Assembly (NCBI GenBank): GCA_964035015.1
Contig: OZ035998.1
Span: forward strand, 26,472,917-26,536,916
Length of the DNA stretch: 64,000 bases
Source of the DNA: Corallium rubrum
Lineage: Eukaryota; Cnidaria; Anthozoa; Scleralcyonacea; Coralliidae
Direction: 5' to 3'
Each line of letters opens with the position of its first letter. Position 1 is the stretch's first letter. The notes below the pieces were generated by a model. That model had not been told where the DNA came from, ran no database searches, and worked only from the letters and a program-made list of their open reading frames with translations. The translations under genes and the position numbers were made by a program. Positions 27,850-37,999 of the stretch are shown here, one piece after another.

Positions 27850-29858
27850 CAATCAGAATGCTGAATTTGTAGGTTTCAGTCTCCCACGAAATGTTTTTTA
27901 TACGGCCCCTGGTCTTAAGCGAACTGCGAAGGGTCGAAAAAGGGTTTGAAAAAATATTTATTGAACAATTTTATCACGCCTTGTTAAACGTGCACTTTAT
28001 AAATTTTGATTGGTTGTGCTATGCTGTCGAACTAGTTATGCAGTAATTGTTTATTTGTTGCTACAGTAAAAGTCATTGTCTTTACAAAACATGCACGAAT
28101 TAGTTTGTCAGTCATGAAATTAAAATGAAACTTTTCGTCATAATACAAACCATAGATTACAGTTTCGTTACTCATAAGAAGATTCCAAAAAATAAACACA
28201 AAACTTAGTATAGATTAAGCCAGTTTCCGATGTGTCGTTTTGTTTAACAAACATTTGTTTCAAAAACAACAACTAGTCAGTAAACGTGAAAAAAGAGCAG
28301 TATTAAAGTTGTCAGTTATTTCTTAAAAATAGTGTTTGTAGTTACAAAAGGCCGTTTAAAACATTCCAACAAAAAACTAAAGGAGCAGAAGAAATAGGAA
28401 AATGACATTAGATGTATATCATGAAATATCAATAAGTCTTTTTAGACTCTTAAAAGAATAGCTTTCTCAGTCTTGTTCTCACCTTTTCGGCTCGGACTGT
28501 TTTCATCCTAGCCAGCAAAAGGACGTCTGTTTTCTCAGCCTATTTTCATCCCTAGCTTAATTTTGAACAGCTATACAGTAAGTAAAACAACAACAGCACA
28601 GCACAACAATGGGAAACCATTAAATGGACGTTTAGCCAGACAATATATGATTTAATAAATAATTTTTTCACACCTTTTTTCAAGCCTTCGCAGCTCAAAA
28701 TGGGCCACCGTGTAAAAAACATTTTGTGGAAGACTGGAACCTACCTGTAAACCTCGCAGGGGCCTGGAACTTTTTGGTTTACGCGTTATCGTTCCAGTTA
28801 CCTCATTTTAACTTCATATAAAGTTCACTGAGGTCAACCGACAAAATACCGAAACATACGCATTTCTCCTCAAGAAACATAACTTTTTGGTAAGCGTCAG
28901 CAAGTCGTTCATTGGTGAAAGTTCTCGCGTGCACGAGTATTTATTGCCACGCGAGTTTGTTAATATCTCGCAAGATTTTCCCGCATGCATAAAAATTGGT
29001 GAAAATTCCGACACAGACTCGTTTAAAAAGTTATCTTGGCAGAGAAGAATGAAAGATTTTCTATATAAAACACACCCTTAAATTTATAGTATTTAATAAC
29101 ATAAAATATGAAATAAAAAATGAAGAAAACTACATACCTTGTTGCCCTTCCCACGTCCCCAGTAAAGACAAACAAACCTTTCCTGATCTAAAAAATCCAT
29201 GAAAATTAAAATCATTGTGGGCCACATCACATAATACATATACTTATAGTCCCTGCAGACCAATTATAGCCCTTGGGGACTAATTGTAGTCTATAGGTTA
29301 AAAAGTGTTTATGAATCGAAAATACGTCTGTCCTTGAGATAACACTCAAAATGACAGAGTAACATGCATCTTTTGCAGTTTTTGGTTTCCTCGCTTCGTT
29401 CTGGAGATAATGACGTTCGCGTTCGGCGAAGTGTCAGGCTTTGTTCTCGTCTTCCGCTAAAATGAGCGGGTGGGGGATGGGGGCGAGAGGACGATAAAAA
29501 TAGAGCCTGATACAACTCATTTACCTTGCCGTTTCCGCCCCAAATAAAGTTTCTAAATAAAGTTTCTGAATCTCACTAGTATAGGACTTGGCGGTACCAG
29601 CGCATTTTTTTCACATCATGGATTCAGATAAATTATATTCGTATTATTGGTATAAAAAATATGGATTCAGATATCTTTTCCTTTTGATAAAAATTACGAT
29701 GTGGTTAATATGTGTGGATTCCAAAAATAAAATGGAAAATATTATGGTTTCAAAAAATGTGGATTCATAAATTAATGTACAGAAATTGGATTTCTATATA
29801 TTATTAAATATTATGGTACCAAAAATTTGTAAACTATACATTATTTTAAAATTATTTT
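27850..29858. other. AT-rich region without recognised genes
   Basis: I find no domain-bearing frame. Around 29,600-29,780 ATGGATTCAGATA-like phrases repeat irregularly. A G-rich stretch near 29,465-29,490 (GGGTGGGGGATGGGGGCGAG) resembles one near 37,390. Confidence 0.4.
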
Positions 29859-29860
29859 TT

Positions 29861-30117
29861 AAATTATAGTGTTTTTGATTCTATGGTGACCGTACGCGAG
29901 TGATTCTATACCATTATTAATTATATATCGCTTATCATCAAAGCAATTTAGGGAGACCTTATTTATTTCATAACTACCCAATTCATGATTTATACTTCTT
30001 ATCGTCTTCATAGTGGAGTACTGTCTGTTATTTAATAATACGTCTTTATAGTTTTCATGCTTGATTTGTTTTTTGATAACGCTCTTTTTGATACCCTTAG
30101 CAGTTTTACCTCCTATA
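29861..30117 (-). pseudogene. Polinton DNA polymerase B, C-terminal end
   Basis: Minus-strand frame with KTAKGIKKSVIKKQIKHENY and KVSLNCFDDKRYIINNGIES, ending in AYGHHRIKN and a stop at about 29,861: the C-terminal tail of protein-primed polymerase B of Polinton-type elements. It is the continuation of the fragment at 32,071-32,930, from which it is separated by the Helitron-like insertion. The frame is contiguous at the insertion point with no duplicated bases. Confidence 0.75.
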
Positions 30118-32069
30118 CTAGAAATACATGAACGCAACAACCCCTCACCCGCTTTATACGCATTTTTGTAACCACGCCTACCCCCCTTCCTGTTCTTTTT
30201 GTTGTATTAATAAAAAACACACAACTCCGTTTTTAAATCTTGTTATCAACTGTTTTAAAATATAAATTCCAAAGTTGAACCTTCAAAAAAAACTTAAACT
30301 CCGCTCTGGTTATAAAATTATTCTATTACTTTTAGTACGTAATAATAAAATTAACAGCCTGAAAAATTTTGAAAACAAATGGAGAAACAAACCAGTATAC
30401 TCGGATTTCCGGGATGAACTAACGAGCAAAGTTTCACTTGATAATCTAGAAAAACATCCCAGAAAATTAATTGGCAAAGTTCGTCCGTAGTCATGTATTG
30501 ACACCCCGAAAGAGCACGCAATGCCAATATTAAAAACAAACAAACAACGTGATGAACCAAATGACGAATTTTCATTTAAAATAGATAATAGTGGCCAAGA
30601 AAACACACAATGTCACGTCCTAGCGTAAAAGACAACTCTAGACAAGCTATTATTTATATTGATTTCATTTTCAAGATTTCTTCCGTTTTAACTCAGCTAA
30701 ACTGGTAAATACGAATCTCCTATACCGTTAAACTTTCTTCTTCTTTTGTCACCACAAACACTGCCAATTCAGTCTATACTCTTTTCAGAATATTTTTGTC
30801 GTTCGGTTTCTTACTTTTTTCGTTGTTGAGAAAAAAATGATCAGGCATCATTCAGTTCTCTTCAAGATCTAAAAAGCCGTTTGTTTCAAGATTTCTTCAT
30901 CGTTCTCTCTCGAGTTAAGTAGAATACACCAGAGCAGAATTCACTACCGGCTTTGAACAGTTTCAGGACACATCCTTGTTCTTTGAGTTACATTTCGGTC
31001 GGCATCGTTTTCGGTCTTTGTCGTAATTTTTAGTTTTTTTCAGTGTTTTTTTACGTCGTATTAATAATGTTGCCTCTTCTCGCTGCCACATCCCTTCTTA
31101 GGCTTCTTTCTTTGGTCTTTTCCCTTTGTAATATTATGTATATTTTAGCTGAAACCATTTTTTCTGGCAAAGATTTCTTTCATGTCTTGATTGTCATGAT
31201 CGTTGAAAAGTTATTTCGTAATCCAAACGAACTTATAATTTGCTGACGTAAATTTAAATAATTTGAATAATTTAACATATTAGTTACCAGTACCCTGCTG
31301 TCCGACCACGCAAGTTGTAGATTTGTTTCATACATATAAACATCTCACAGAATTTCTTTCCAACTCGCGTGTAATTTCGCGTGTAAGTGAACTCCAGGCT
31401 CCGGGCTAAATAAACTGGATGGGCCATTCCCTATGGTTTCGTGCCAGTCGCCGCCATCTTACGTAGTGGAACATATGACGCATTACGGCCTTAGAACTTG
31501 TTCCCTAGCCTAAACAATCTTGACGTCAGCACGGTCAAATTATCCGGGGGAGGAATATTAAGTACTCCGTGCCGGGGGAGTCGGAAAATTCGTAAAGCAA
31601 ACAAGATGCCGGTTCGTTTAGTTTTCACTGTTTAACAACAAATGCAGTGAAAAGATGGCAAGTACACAACACGAGATATTGTTAAGGCATTAAAATTACT
31701 ATAAAAGGTACAATAAAATAAAATATAAGGTCTGTTTTTCAGTTTATATTATCGTGAAGTTTCTTCGTTGTCGGCAGTGAAGAAAAACAACGAAATTTAA
31801 AGGTTTTACAGCTCAGTAACAAAAACAAATGCAAGAAAATAGCGTCCTTAAACTGACTACTTCTTGTGTCCTTACGTTCGTTTAAATTCTCTTAAAATAA
31901 CACTTTTTGTCTGTTTTCAATCTACGAAAGCTATGAACTTTAGCGGCAGCCATCTTGGGTAGTGGTCATGTCATCATACAACTGGCACGCGGAATTCGAC
32001 CCCATGGCCCATCCAGTTTTATTGAGATCAGTGGCTCCGGGCCTTTGGCCCTACGCCCGGGCTCGGGGA
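30118..32069 (-). mobile_element. Helitron-like non-autonomous element, inserted in polymerase B
   Basis: On the minus strand it starts TCCCCGAGCCCGGGCG (32,069) and ends ATGTATTTCTAG (30,118), inserted between A and T without target duplication. A GC-rich hairpin (GGGCC...GGCCC) lies just inside the start. The polymerase B frame resumes exactly across the junction, which fixes both ends. A 626-bp MITE (31,407-32,032) is nested inside; without it the element is about 1.3 kb. No Rep/helicase is encoded. TC...CTAG ends and A/T targets are Helitron hallmarks; the strong 5' hairpin is unusual. Confidence 0.7.
31407..32032. mobile_element. MITE with AAACTGGATGGGCCAT terminal repeats
   Basis: Left AAACTGGATGGGCCATTC is mirrored on the right by CATGGCCCATCCAGTTTT; a second matching pair lies further in (GTGCCAGT and CGCCATCTT). 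GGCTCCGGGC occurs on both sides (31,397-31,406 and 32,033-32,042), a possible 10-bp duplication, though this motif also belongs to the Helitron-like hairpin. No coding frame. Confidence 0.7.
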
Positions 32070-32070
32070 T

Positions 32071-32930
32071 AATTCATTTGTCTTTCATATAGCTGTACAA
32101 TGTACATTTTACTTCTGAGACCGATGAACTCAGTCATTGGAACACCTGCGCATGGACTTATCTTTGAATTTACCGATAACCTTCTTATTATCTTTAAAGT
32201 AGAATGGTGAGCTCTCTGGGTAGTCACTGTTGTCAAACATGTGCCTATTACTCAGAAGTCTTTGTAGACGTCTTCACACTGAATTTCGTAAGTTAAGCTG
32301 TCGGTGCCTGTGAACAGGAACTTAGCCTTCTCTCCATACTTCTTTTTAATGTAATTATAGTGGAACTCATACATCAGTGTCTTTGAAAGGTCTAGGATGC
32401 ACATTCCCAACGTAAGATGGTCTATTAAGAGTGAGTGTCGCTTTAATTTTGTGTACGGCTACTAAATTTTCGTTGAATATCTTTGATGAAACGAATGTTG
32501 GTTTAGATGATAGTTTTAGTAGTTTGTTTTTATCAGTTACTAAACGCACATCCACACGCTTACGGATATTCTCTATGTAGTTTTACCAAACACGCTATTG
32601 TTCATAAGCTTAAAAAAGTTCTCCTCAAAATAGTTTTTTTGTATACTTTCTTTTCTGAGTGTTGAAGTCAATATATTGTTTTAACCATGGGGACTGATTA
32701 AACCCTAGTGTTCTGTGGACCTTAGTTACTTTTAGACCAAATTTAGTATACAACTGGAGATTTCTACAATGCACAATGTATTTAGTCTTTTTCACAAGGT
32801 TAGGCACAAGCTTTTTCACATCACCAACTGAGATTTTGAATTTCTTTTGGATTTTTTGGCAGTAATCTAATAACACCTGTGGGGATTTTACATAGTCGTA
32901 ATCTTTGGGTTCTCCTGAGCAAAATTGCAA
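32071..32930 (-). pseudogene. Polinton DNA polymerase B, palm and C-terminal region
   Basis: From about 32,930 the minus strand encodes DYVKSPQVLLDYCQKIQKKF, SPWLKQYIDFNTQKRKYTKK, then KLMNNSVFGK (polymerase motif B) near 32,590-32,620. Next come VDVRLVTDKNKLLKLSS and, at about 32,308, motif C reading GTDS in place of the expected DTDS. Several frameshifts and stops follow down to GLRSKMYIVQLYERQ. Exonuclease and TPR regions are missing. The lost Asp means even the fragment is inactive. It belongs to a Polinton copy distinct from or dispersed from the one at 17-23 kb. Confidence 0.82.
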
Positions 32931-32961
32931 TATATCTTGTCAGCTGAAAATGTCATCTTCA

Positions 32962-33095
32962 TGGAGTTTTTCGCTGTCAAAGTTACCAGATGTGAGGTCA
33001 CAAGAGGCATTTTTGTGGCAAGTAACAAAAGAAAACTGGTTTGGAATGCTTCTTGTGACATCACATCCGGTAACGTTGACAGCGAAAAACTCCAG
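32962..33095. repeat. Foldback MITE
   Basis: GGAGTTTTTCGCTGTCAA opens and TTGACAGCGAAAAACTCC closes a 134-bp unit with arms of about 48 bp (also AGATGTGAGGTCACAAGA against its complement). It lies between the polymerase B fragment and the BEL gag. Confidence 0.85.
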
Positions 33096-33987
33096 AATTG
33101 CGGCATGAACTTGAACAAGCTTGGTTATCAGGCTGATATTAATTCCAGAAGCAACATAAGCGCTGTTGTACTGCGTTTGCCGAAATATCTTCGCTCGGAA
33201 TGGGCCAAAGAAGCTCAGAATTCCAGGGATCAAGCTAAAGAACCCGATTTCTCGCAGCTGACCAAGTTTGTTGTGAAGAAGGCCAAGTTAACGAATACGG
33301 AGTATGGTCGCTTAATCAACGCAAAGCTCGAAAGTGAAAGAGAAAGGGACCTGAAGCCTCGATTCAGTAGAACATTTCACAACGCTGTGTCAGCATTCGC
33401 GTCGAGTGGATCCACCGGAGAGAAACAAGAGGGTGAGGGGAAAAACCGCGTATTTCCTGGGAGGTCGACAAAGATGGTCGCACAATCGAAAGATGTTTTA
33501 TTTTCTAAGAGAAATCCTACGACGAACGCAAACATTTTGTTATCAAGAAAGGACTGTGTAATCTCTGTTTTTCGAAAGAGCATTTTGCCAACAGATGTAA
33601 GAGGAACTACGGCTGCTTTATTTCCGGATGTGGGAACGCCATCATTCTATACTTCATCCAGTAGAGTCCAACCGAGATGAGGAGCAAGAAATGCCAGTAA
33701 AGTCCAATCGAAATGAGAAGCAAGAAACGCCAGTGAAGTGCAACCTAGCCTAGATGAAAAGCAAGGAACGCCAAACGGTCCTTCAACCCAAGTTCAGAAT
33801 GCTCATACAAGTCACTGTGGCGCAACTGGGAGTGGAAAGAAACAAGTTTGTCTTAGAGTCATACCCGTCAAAGTGTTCCGAAAAGACAACGGTCTTGGGT
33901 AGATCACCTACGCTATTCGAGATGAAGGATCGAATGCGACACTAGTCAAGGAAAGCTGTTGAAATTGAAATTAAAAGGACATCCTGA
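33096..33987 (+). pseudogene. BEL/Pao retrotransposon: gag C-terminus and start of protease
   Basis: NLNKLGYQADINSRSNISAV and RLPKYLRSEWAKEA followed by FSQLTKFVVKKAKLTNTEYG are the C-terminal Gag (DUF1759-type) helices of BEL/Pao elements. A CCHC knuckle (about 33,550-33,600) is present but one base out of the main frame. The sequence then runs through repeated Glu/Lys-rich units into a protease-like stretch up to 33,987. Multiple frame breaks. The Penelope miniature at 34,000-34,238 interrupts it. Confidence 0.78.
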
Positions 33988-33999
33988 ACAATGAATAAG

Positions 34000-34238
34000 A
34001 ATATTACCAGGGTTAAGTCACGTTGGCCTGAAAAACAGAGAAAAATCTTCTCGACGTTTCGGGCGAAGGCCCTTCGTCAGAAGAAATTAGTAAACAACTC
34101 ACATGTGGTCACGCGTATTTATAGCAGAGCTACAATGGGAATCATCGAGAAGATTTTTCTCTGTTTTTCAGGCCAACGTGACTTAACCCTGGTAATATTT
34201 GGATTTCAACCGTGGCCAACGCTGTCCTAGAAGCTTTT
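34000..34238. mobile_element. Miniature Penelope-like insertion (239 bp)
   Basis: Flanked by the 12-bp duplication ACAATGAATAAG (33,988-33,999; 34,239-34,250). It consists of an inverted terminal block (AATATTACCAGGGTTAAG at the start) joined to a direct terminal block ending CCTGGTAATATTTGG and GTGGCCAACGCTGTCCTAG. No coding capacity; terminal sequence is as in the 8.5-kb unit. Confidence 0.88.
34047..34086 (-). ncRNA. Hammerhead ribozyme-like motif in the miniature Penelope copy
   Basis: As at 16,283 but with a perfect stem II (GGGC/GCCC): CTGACGA, stem II, GAAA, ACGT palindrome, C. Stem I is TTTCTT against GAGAAG with one G-U end pair. The compensated stem II supports a selected structure. 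Confidence 0.72.
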
Positions 34239-34250
34239 ACAATGAATAAG

Positions 34251-34500
34251 GTTTCCCAAGAAGCGGGCAAGTCTCATTTCCTCTACATACAAGGGCTTGG
34301 ACAGCGAGATTGTTTAGAAGTCCCGAGTGCACTGTCCGTCAAAGATCTATCGGTTTCCAAAAGCTGCATCCCAAGTAAAGAAGATATTGCCAAGTGGCGT
34401 CATCTTGATGGAATCTCCTCTATTCCGGAGTTAGAAAATCCAGAAGTGACGATCCTTATAGGTAGGGATGTGCCAGAAGCCCACTGGAAACGCGAAGACG
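34251..34500 (+). pseudogene. BEL/Pao protease-RT junction fragment
   Basis: Continues the BEL element past the Penelope insertion: IAKWRHLDGISSIPELENPE then VTILIGRDVPEAHW, the conserved segment between protease and RT of BEL/Pao. BEL similarity ends at about 34,500, where the open frame passes without a stop into LINE endonuclease sequence. Confidence 0.75.
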
Positions 34501-34529
34501 GAATGTATAGACACGAACACAGAATGTAT

Positions 34530-34909
34530 CCGCAGGTTGACATCTCTACACAAAATTCGAAATTATTATTAGCTGCCGTTTACAGACCTCCAATGGACAA
34601 CACACTTTACGATAGATTTGAAGCTTCTTTGGAAAAGGCTTCACTGTATAGCATTGTCGTTCTACTTGACGACTTTAATTCGGACATGCGATTTGATAAA
34701 CGGAATGATGAGCTGTCATATTTTGGTCGCAAACTTTGTTTTAATAAATTTGGAATGAAGAATATCATTGATGAGGCAACTAGAATTACTGAAACAACCA
34801 AAACATTGCTGGATTTGATTATTACTAATAAACTCAATCTCGCCAAGCGTAAGGGTGTCCTTCCCCTGGATATTTCTGATCATCATTTGTTTTTGGTTCT
34901 TCACTTCTG
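34530..34909 (+). pseudogene. LINE endonuclease fragment fused in frame to BEL
   Basis: LLLAAVYRPPMDNTLYDRFE, VVLLDDFNSDMRFD (GDFN box with first Gly replaced by Asp) and PLDISDHHLFLVL (SDH box) mark the second half of an APE-type endonuclease. The reading frame continues from the BEL segment, so the 233-codon frame is chimeric. It stops at 34,909 before any RT. Confidence 0.8.
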
Positions 34910-35059
34910 AAGACAAGATGACTGTCCTAGCTTAATACACCGTGCTTTTATAGCAACGCATTTGTTTGGACATTTATTATTTAGAAAGTAAAATACAACA
35001 CTTTTTACAAAGTTAACTGACATGCAACTAAGTTTTAAAGATCCCAAAGAAGTTTTGTC

Positions 35060-36305
35060 TTTGTTCGTTAAGGGAAACTAATTCTTCTGCAATTTCTTGC
35101 ATATTGATAGCATCGGTATAATTATCTGGTGCACATGCAGCAAAAGCAAGTTATTCATTATTTCTTGTGTCACAGTCCTTCTGTCTTCAGCTGTCGAAAA
35201 ACTGAAAACGACCTTTCAGCTGTGGCTGTGGTAACTGGAATAGTAAAAATATCCGCAAAAGCTTGGGTATCTCCCCAAGCATTTTCTGCCCAACGGGAGA
35301 TGTATTAAGAGCATCACAGATTGTCCTCATCGACGTAACTCGTTTCACAGAACAATCCATAACTACTTTAATGAAAGCATCTTTATAGTTGAACTTCTAG
35401 TCGATGCACATCTGTTATATCTGTTGAATATGAGCTAGTTGAATATGAACTGACTCTGGAATTGAAGTGCACTCACCATTTGCTGCTAGCAGAAGCACGG
35501 GTTCCCTATCACACAGTTTGAAACTCATTCTGTTCAAATCTTTTTTCTAACTGGTTATCCAGAAGCTCCAAAGCCTCATTGTATTCTTGTCGGTGAAAAT
35601 CTGTTTTCTTTCGGTTTGAAAGGGATGAGGTGCTTCTCCATCATCAATTCGTCTTGCCCTCTTTCTGTAAATAATGCAGCTTGTTTGACAGCTTCATCAT
35701 AAACATAGTCATATTCTTCTTCTCTTGTAAGCCTCTTATATAATACTAGCTTCTAGCTGTTGTACAGGTCACTGTACTTCCTGCGCAGTCGTGTATGTCT
35801 CTCTTGGAAGCTAAATGATAGCAGCAACATCAACCTCTCTTGAGAGTAAGCTGGCAAGCTTCGTTTGAGCTTCTTTATGACAAGCACTTGAGTCTTGCTC
35901 TATGAATCTAGTAATGGCTTTCTTCCAGTTATGAAAACCTGCATGTGCTTATGAAGGCTTGTTTATCTTGGTACTGAAAGTAAGCAATCCATTTGCTTTG
36001 ACCCTCATGCAGTCAGTACAAAAAGCTCTATTTTGTACTACACAAGCTTAACCAGTCAAACATCTTGTAGCAATCGTTTCGAAAAAAAATGTGTTGTCTG
36101 GCTTTTGCCTTTCCCATATACCTAACACGTTTTTCCCAGAGTTTCTTGATCCTGTGGTCTGTGAAGGGTTTAAATTGCAACAAGAGCAGTCACAATCTTC
36201 ATGCTCAACTGGTTCGAGACTTCTCGGCTTTGGCATTCCCTGTTCAACATCACTGACTGTATCTTCAACTTCGCTTGCAGTATTGGATAAATGGCTAGTT
36301 CTCAT
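35060..36305 (-). pseudogene. Degenerate hAT-type transposase (ZMYM1-like)
   Basis: The minus strand reads, from 36,305: an acidic start (ASEVEDTVSDVEQ), ERQKPDNTFFFE, HNWKKAITRFIEQDSSACHK, then a long decayed middle with stops. At about 35,220-35,176 is TAERSFSVFRQLKT, the hATC dimerisation signature. At least eight stops or frameshifts break it. This layout is that of TTF-finger/DUF4371 hAT transposases. No terminal inverted repeats were found. Confidence 0.72.
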
Positions 36306-36319
36306 AAATTAATGTAGAT

Positions 36320-37700
36320 TAATGTTATATTTTCACAAATGGCGAAATAAATCACAAAAGGTTGAATATTTAAGGATTTATCACTCATTACCATTGGATC
36401 ATTTTAAGCTGTGATTTCATATAACATGTACATTTAATTATGCAAGATTGGGAAAAAATACAGTTGATCATTGAGTAAAGGTATACAGTCTAGATATAAA
36501 TATTTTAATTGTCATTAATTATAAAGGTCAACAGAGAGTTCTCACCAAAATACTTTAGGTGCTTAAATTACAGTAGATATTAATATGACCTTCCGACTTA
36601 CTTTCAATTTTCTTAAATTCTATTTTTAAAAATAAAGCTATAATTACAGTATATGACAGTAACCCATTGGTCAATAGACAGAACAATATAAAGAAACCCA
36701 TTTTTATTTTAATATATAAGTAATAGATAAAGCATGAGCAGCGATCTGTGTCTGATTTACAAGGAGAGCTGCAAGAGATCCGTAGTGAATCAGATTCAGA
36801 TCGGCTGTATCGTATCATCAAATAGACGCATCTAAATAGCCATGTTTTCAAACTATTTTCAAGTTGGAGTGATTTTAGCTAAGTAAATTGAGGAAAAAGT
36901 TTATGTAAATCAGGACGAATCTGTATTTACAGATATTGATTAAATATTCATTTCTTTTGAATTTTTTTGATGAATTTTAAATGAATTTGATAATTAAGAA
37001 TAAAAGCTCTTCTAATCGATGGGTTTTATGATGATTTTTTAAAGTATATAATAATTATATACATATTATGTGAGCAGTTTTAGTCGTTAAAACGTTTTGT
37101 TCTTTTTCTCGGCAAGAAGTGGCATTATAGGCTTTATTTTATCTTTATTTTATTTTATCTTACATTTTATCTGTAAGACAAAATTTTCAAATACTAAAGC
37201 AGGTTTCACTAAACTTACTGGTCTGTGATAAATAAACGTGTCAACTTGAGCTGCACGCGGGATCTTTTATTATATGTCATTCATGAAACCATGTTGGAAA
37301 TTTTAATCGTATAAAATTGCTCCGATGTGTGCAGTCGTGCGCCATCTCGTTTCCAGTGCCCTCTTAATTCCGCCACACGCTAGCGCGAAAGGGGGTGTGG
37401 GGACGAGAGTGCAATAAAAGATGATGCCGTAAGATAAAGTGACAAAGGGTAATGTAAATGCAAAAAGGAAGCAATTATTTTAATTTTTAACTTAAGAAAT
37501 GAAAACAATGCGGTCATATTAAAGTTTTGAGGGTAAACATTATCCCCCCCCCCCCCCACCAACAAAATTATTGGGGGGCAGTGCCTCCCGGCCACCCGGT
37601 TCCGCCGCCCCTAATTATCAAATATATAATCATTTAAAATTATACAATTTTCGTGTTGTGGGAGCCAAAAATACTACAAAATACTACTGTATTATTTCCC
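36320..37700. other. AT-rich region without recognised genes
   Basis: Contains repeats of TTATTTTATCTT near 37,135-37,170, a C run at about 37,545-37,557 and a GC-richer stretch to 37,615. No domain-bearing frame. Confidence 0.4.
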
Positions 37701-37757
37701 TCTACTCAAGATTATGTTTTGCTTATACGGTATAAGCAAAACATAATCTTGAGTAGA
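37701..37757. repeat. Perfect 57-bp palindrome
   Basis: TCTACTCAAGATTATG... on the left is matched base for base by the right arm; 28-bp arms surround one central G at 37,729. No mismatch seen. Confidence 0.97.
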
Positions 37758-37889
37758 TAATACGTAAACGTTGATTTGTTTCTGTTCTTTTAAAAAGGAT
37801 ATACGTATCCCAAAAAACCCTTTCTCATGTCTTTTGGTCAAGAATAAATTATGTTGTTCAAATCTTTTTTGTCAAGAACTATATTGTTT

Positions 37890-37992
37890 CCAGTGCCCAC
37901 ACGTTCTTAAGCGCGCACGTCCTACCAGACATTGAAAAAAAAGCTCCCTCTCACCGGGCTCCAGGTCTTCGCCCGACGCCTGGGCTCGGGGA
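37890..37992 (-). mobile_element. Helitron-like 5' terminal fragment
   Basis: On the minus strand begins TCCCCGAGCCCAGGCG at 37,992 next to a host A, and continues with the GC-rich hairpin and AGAGGGAG. Only about 100 bp resemble the family; the rest is missing. Confidence 0.5.
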
Positions 37993-37999
37993 TGAATAA

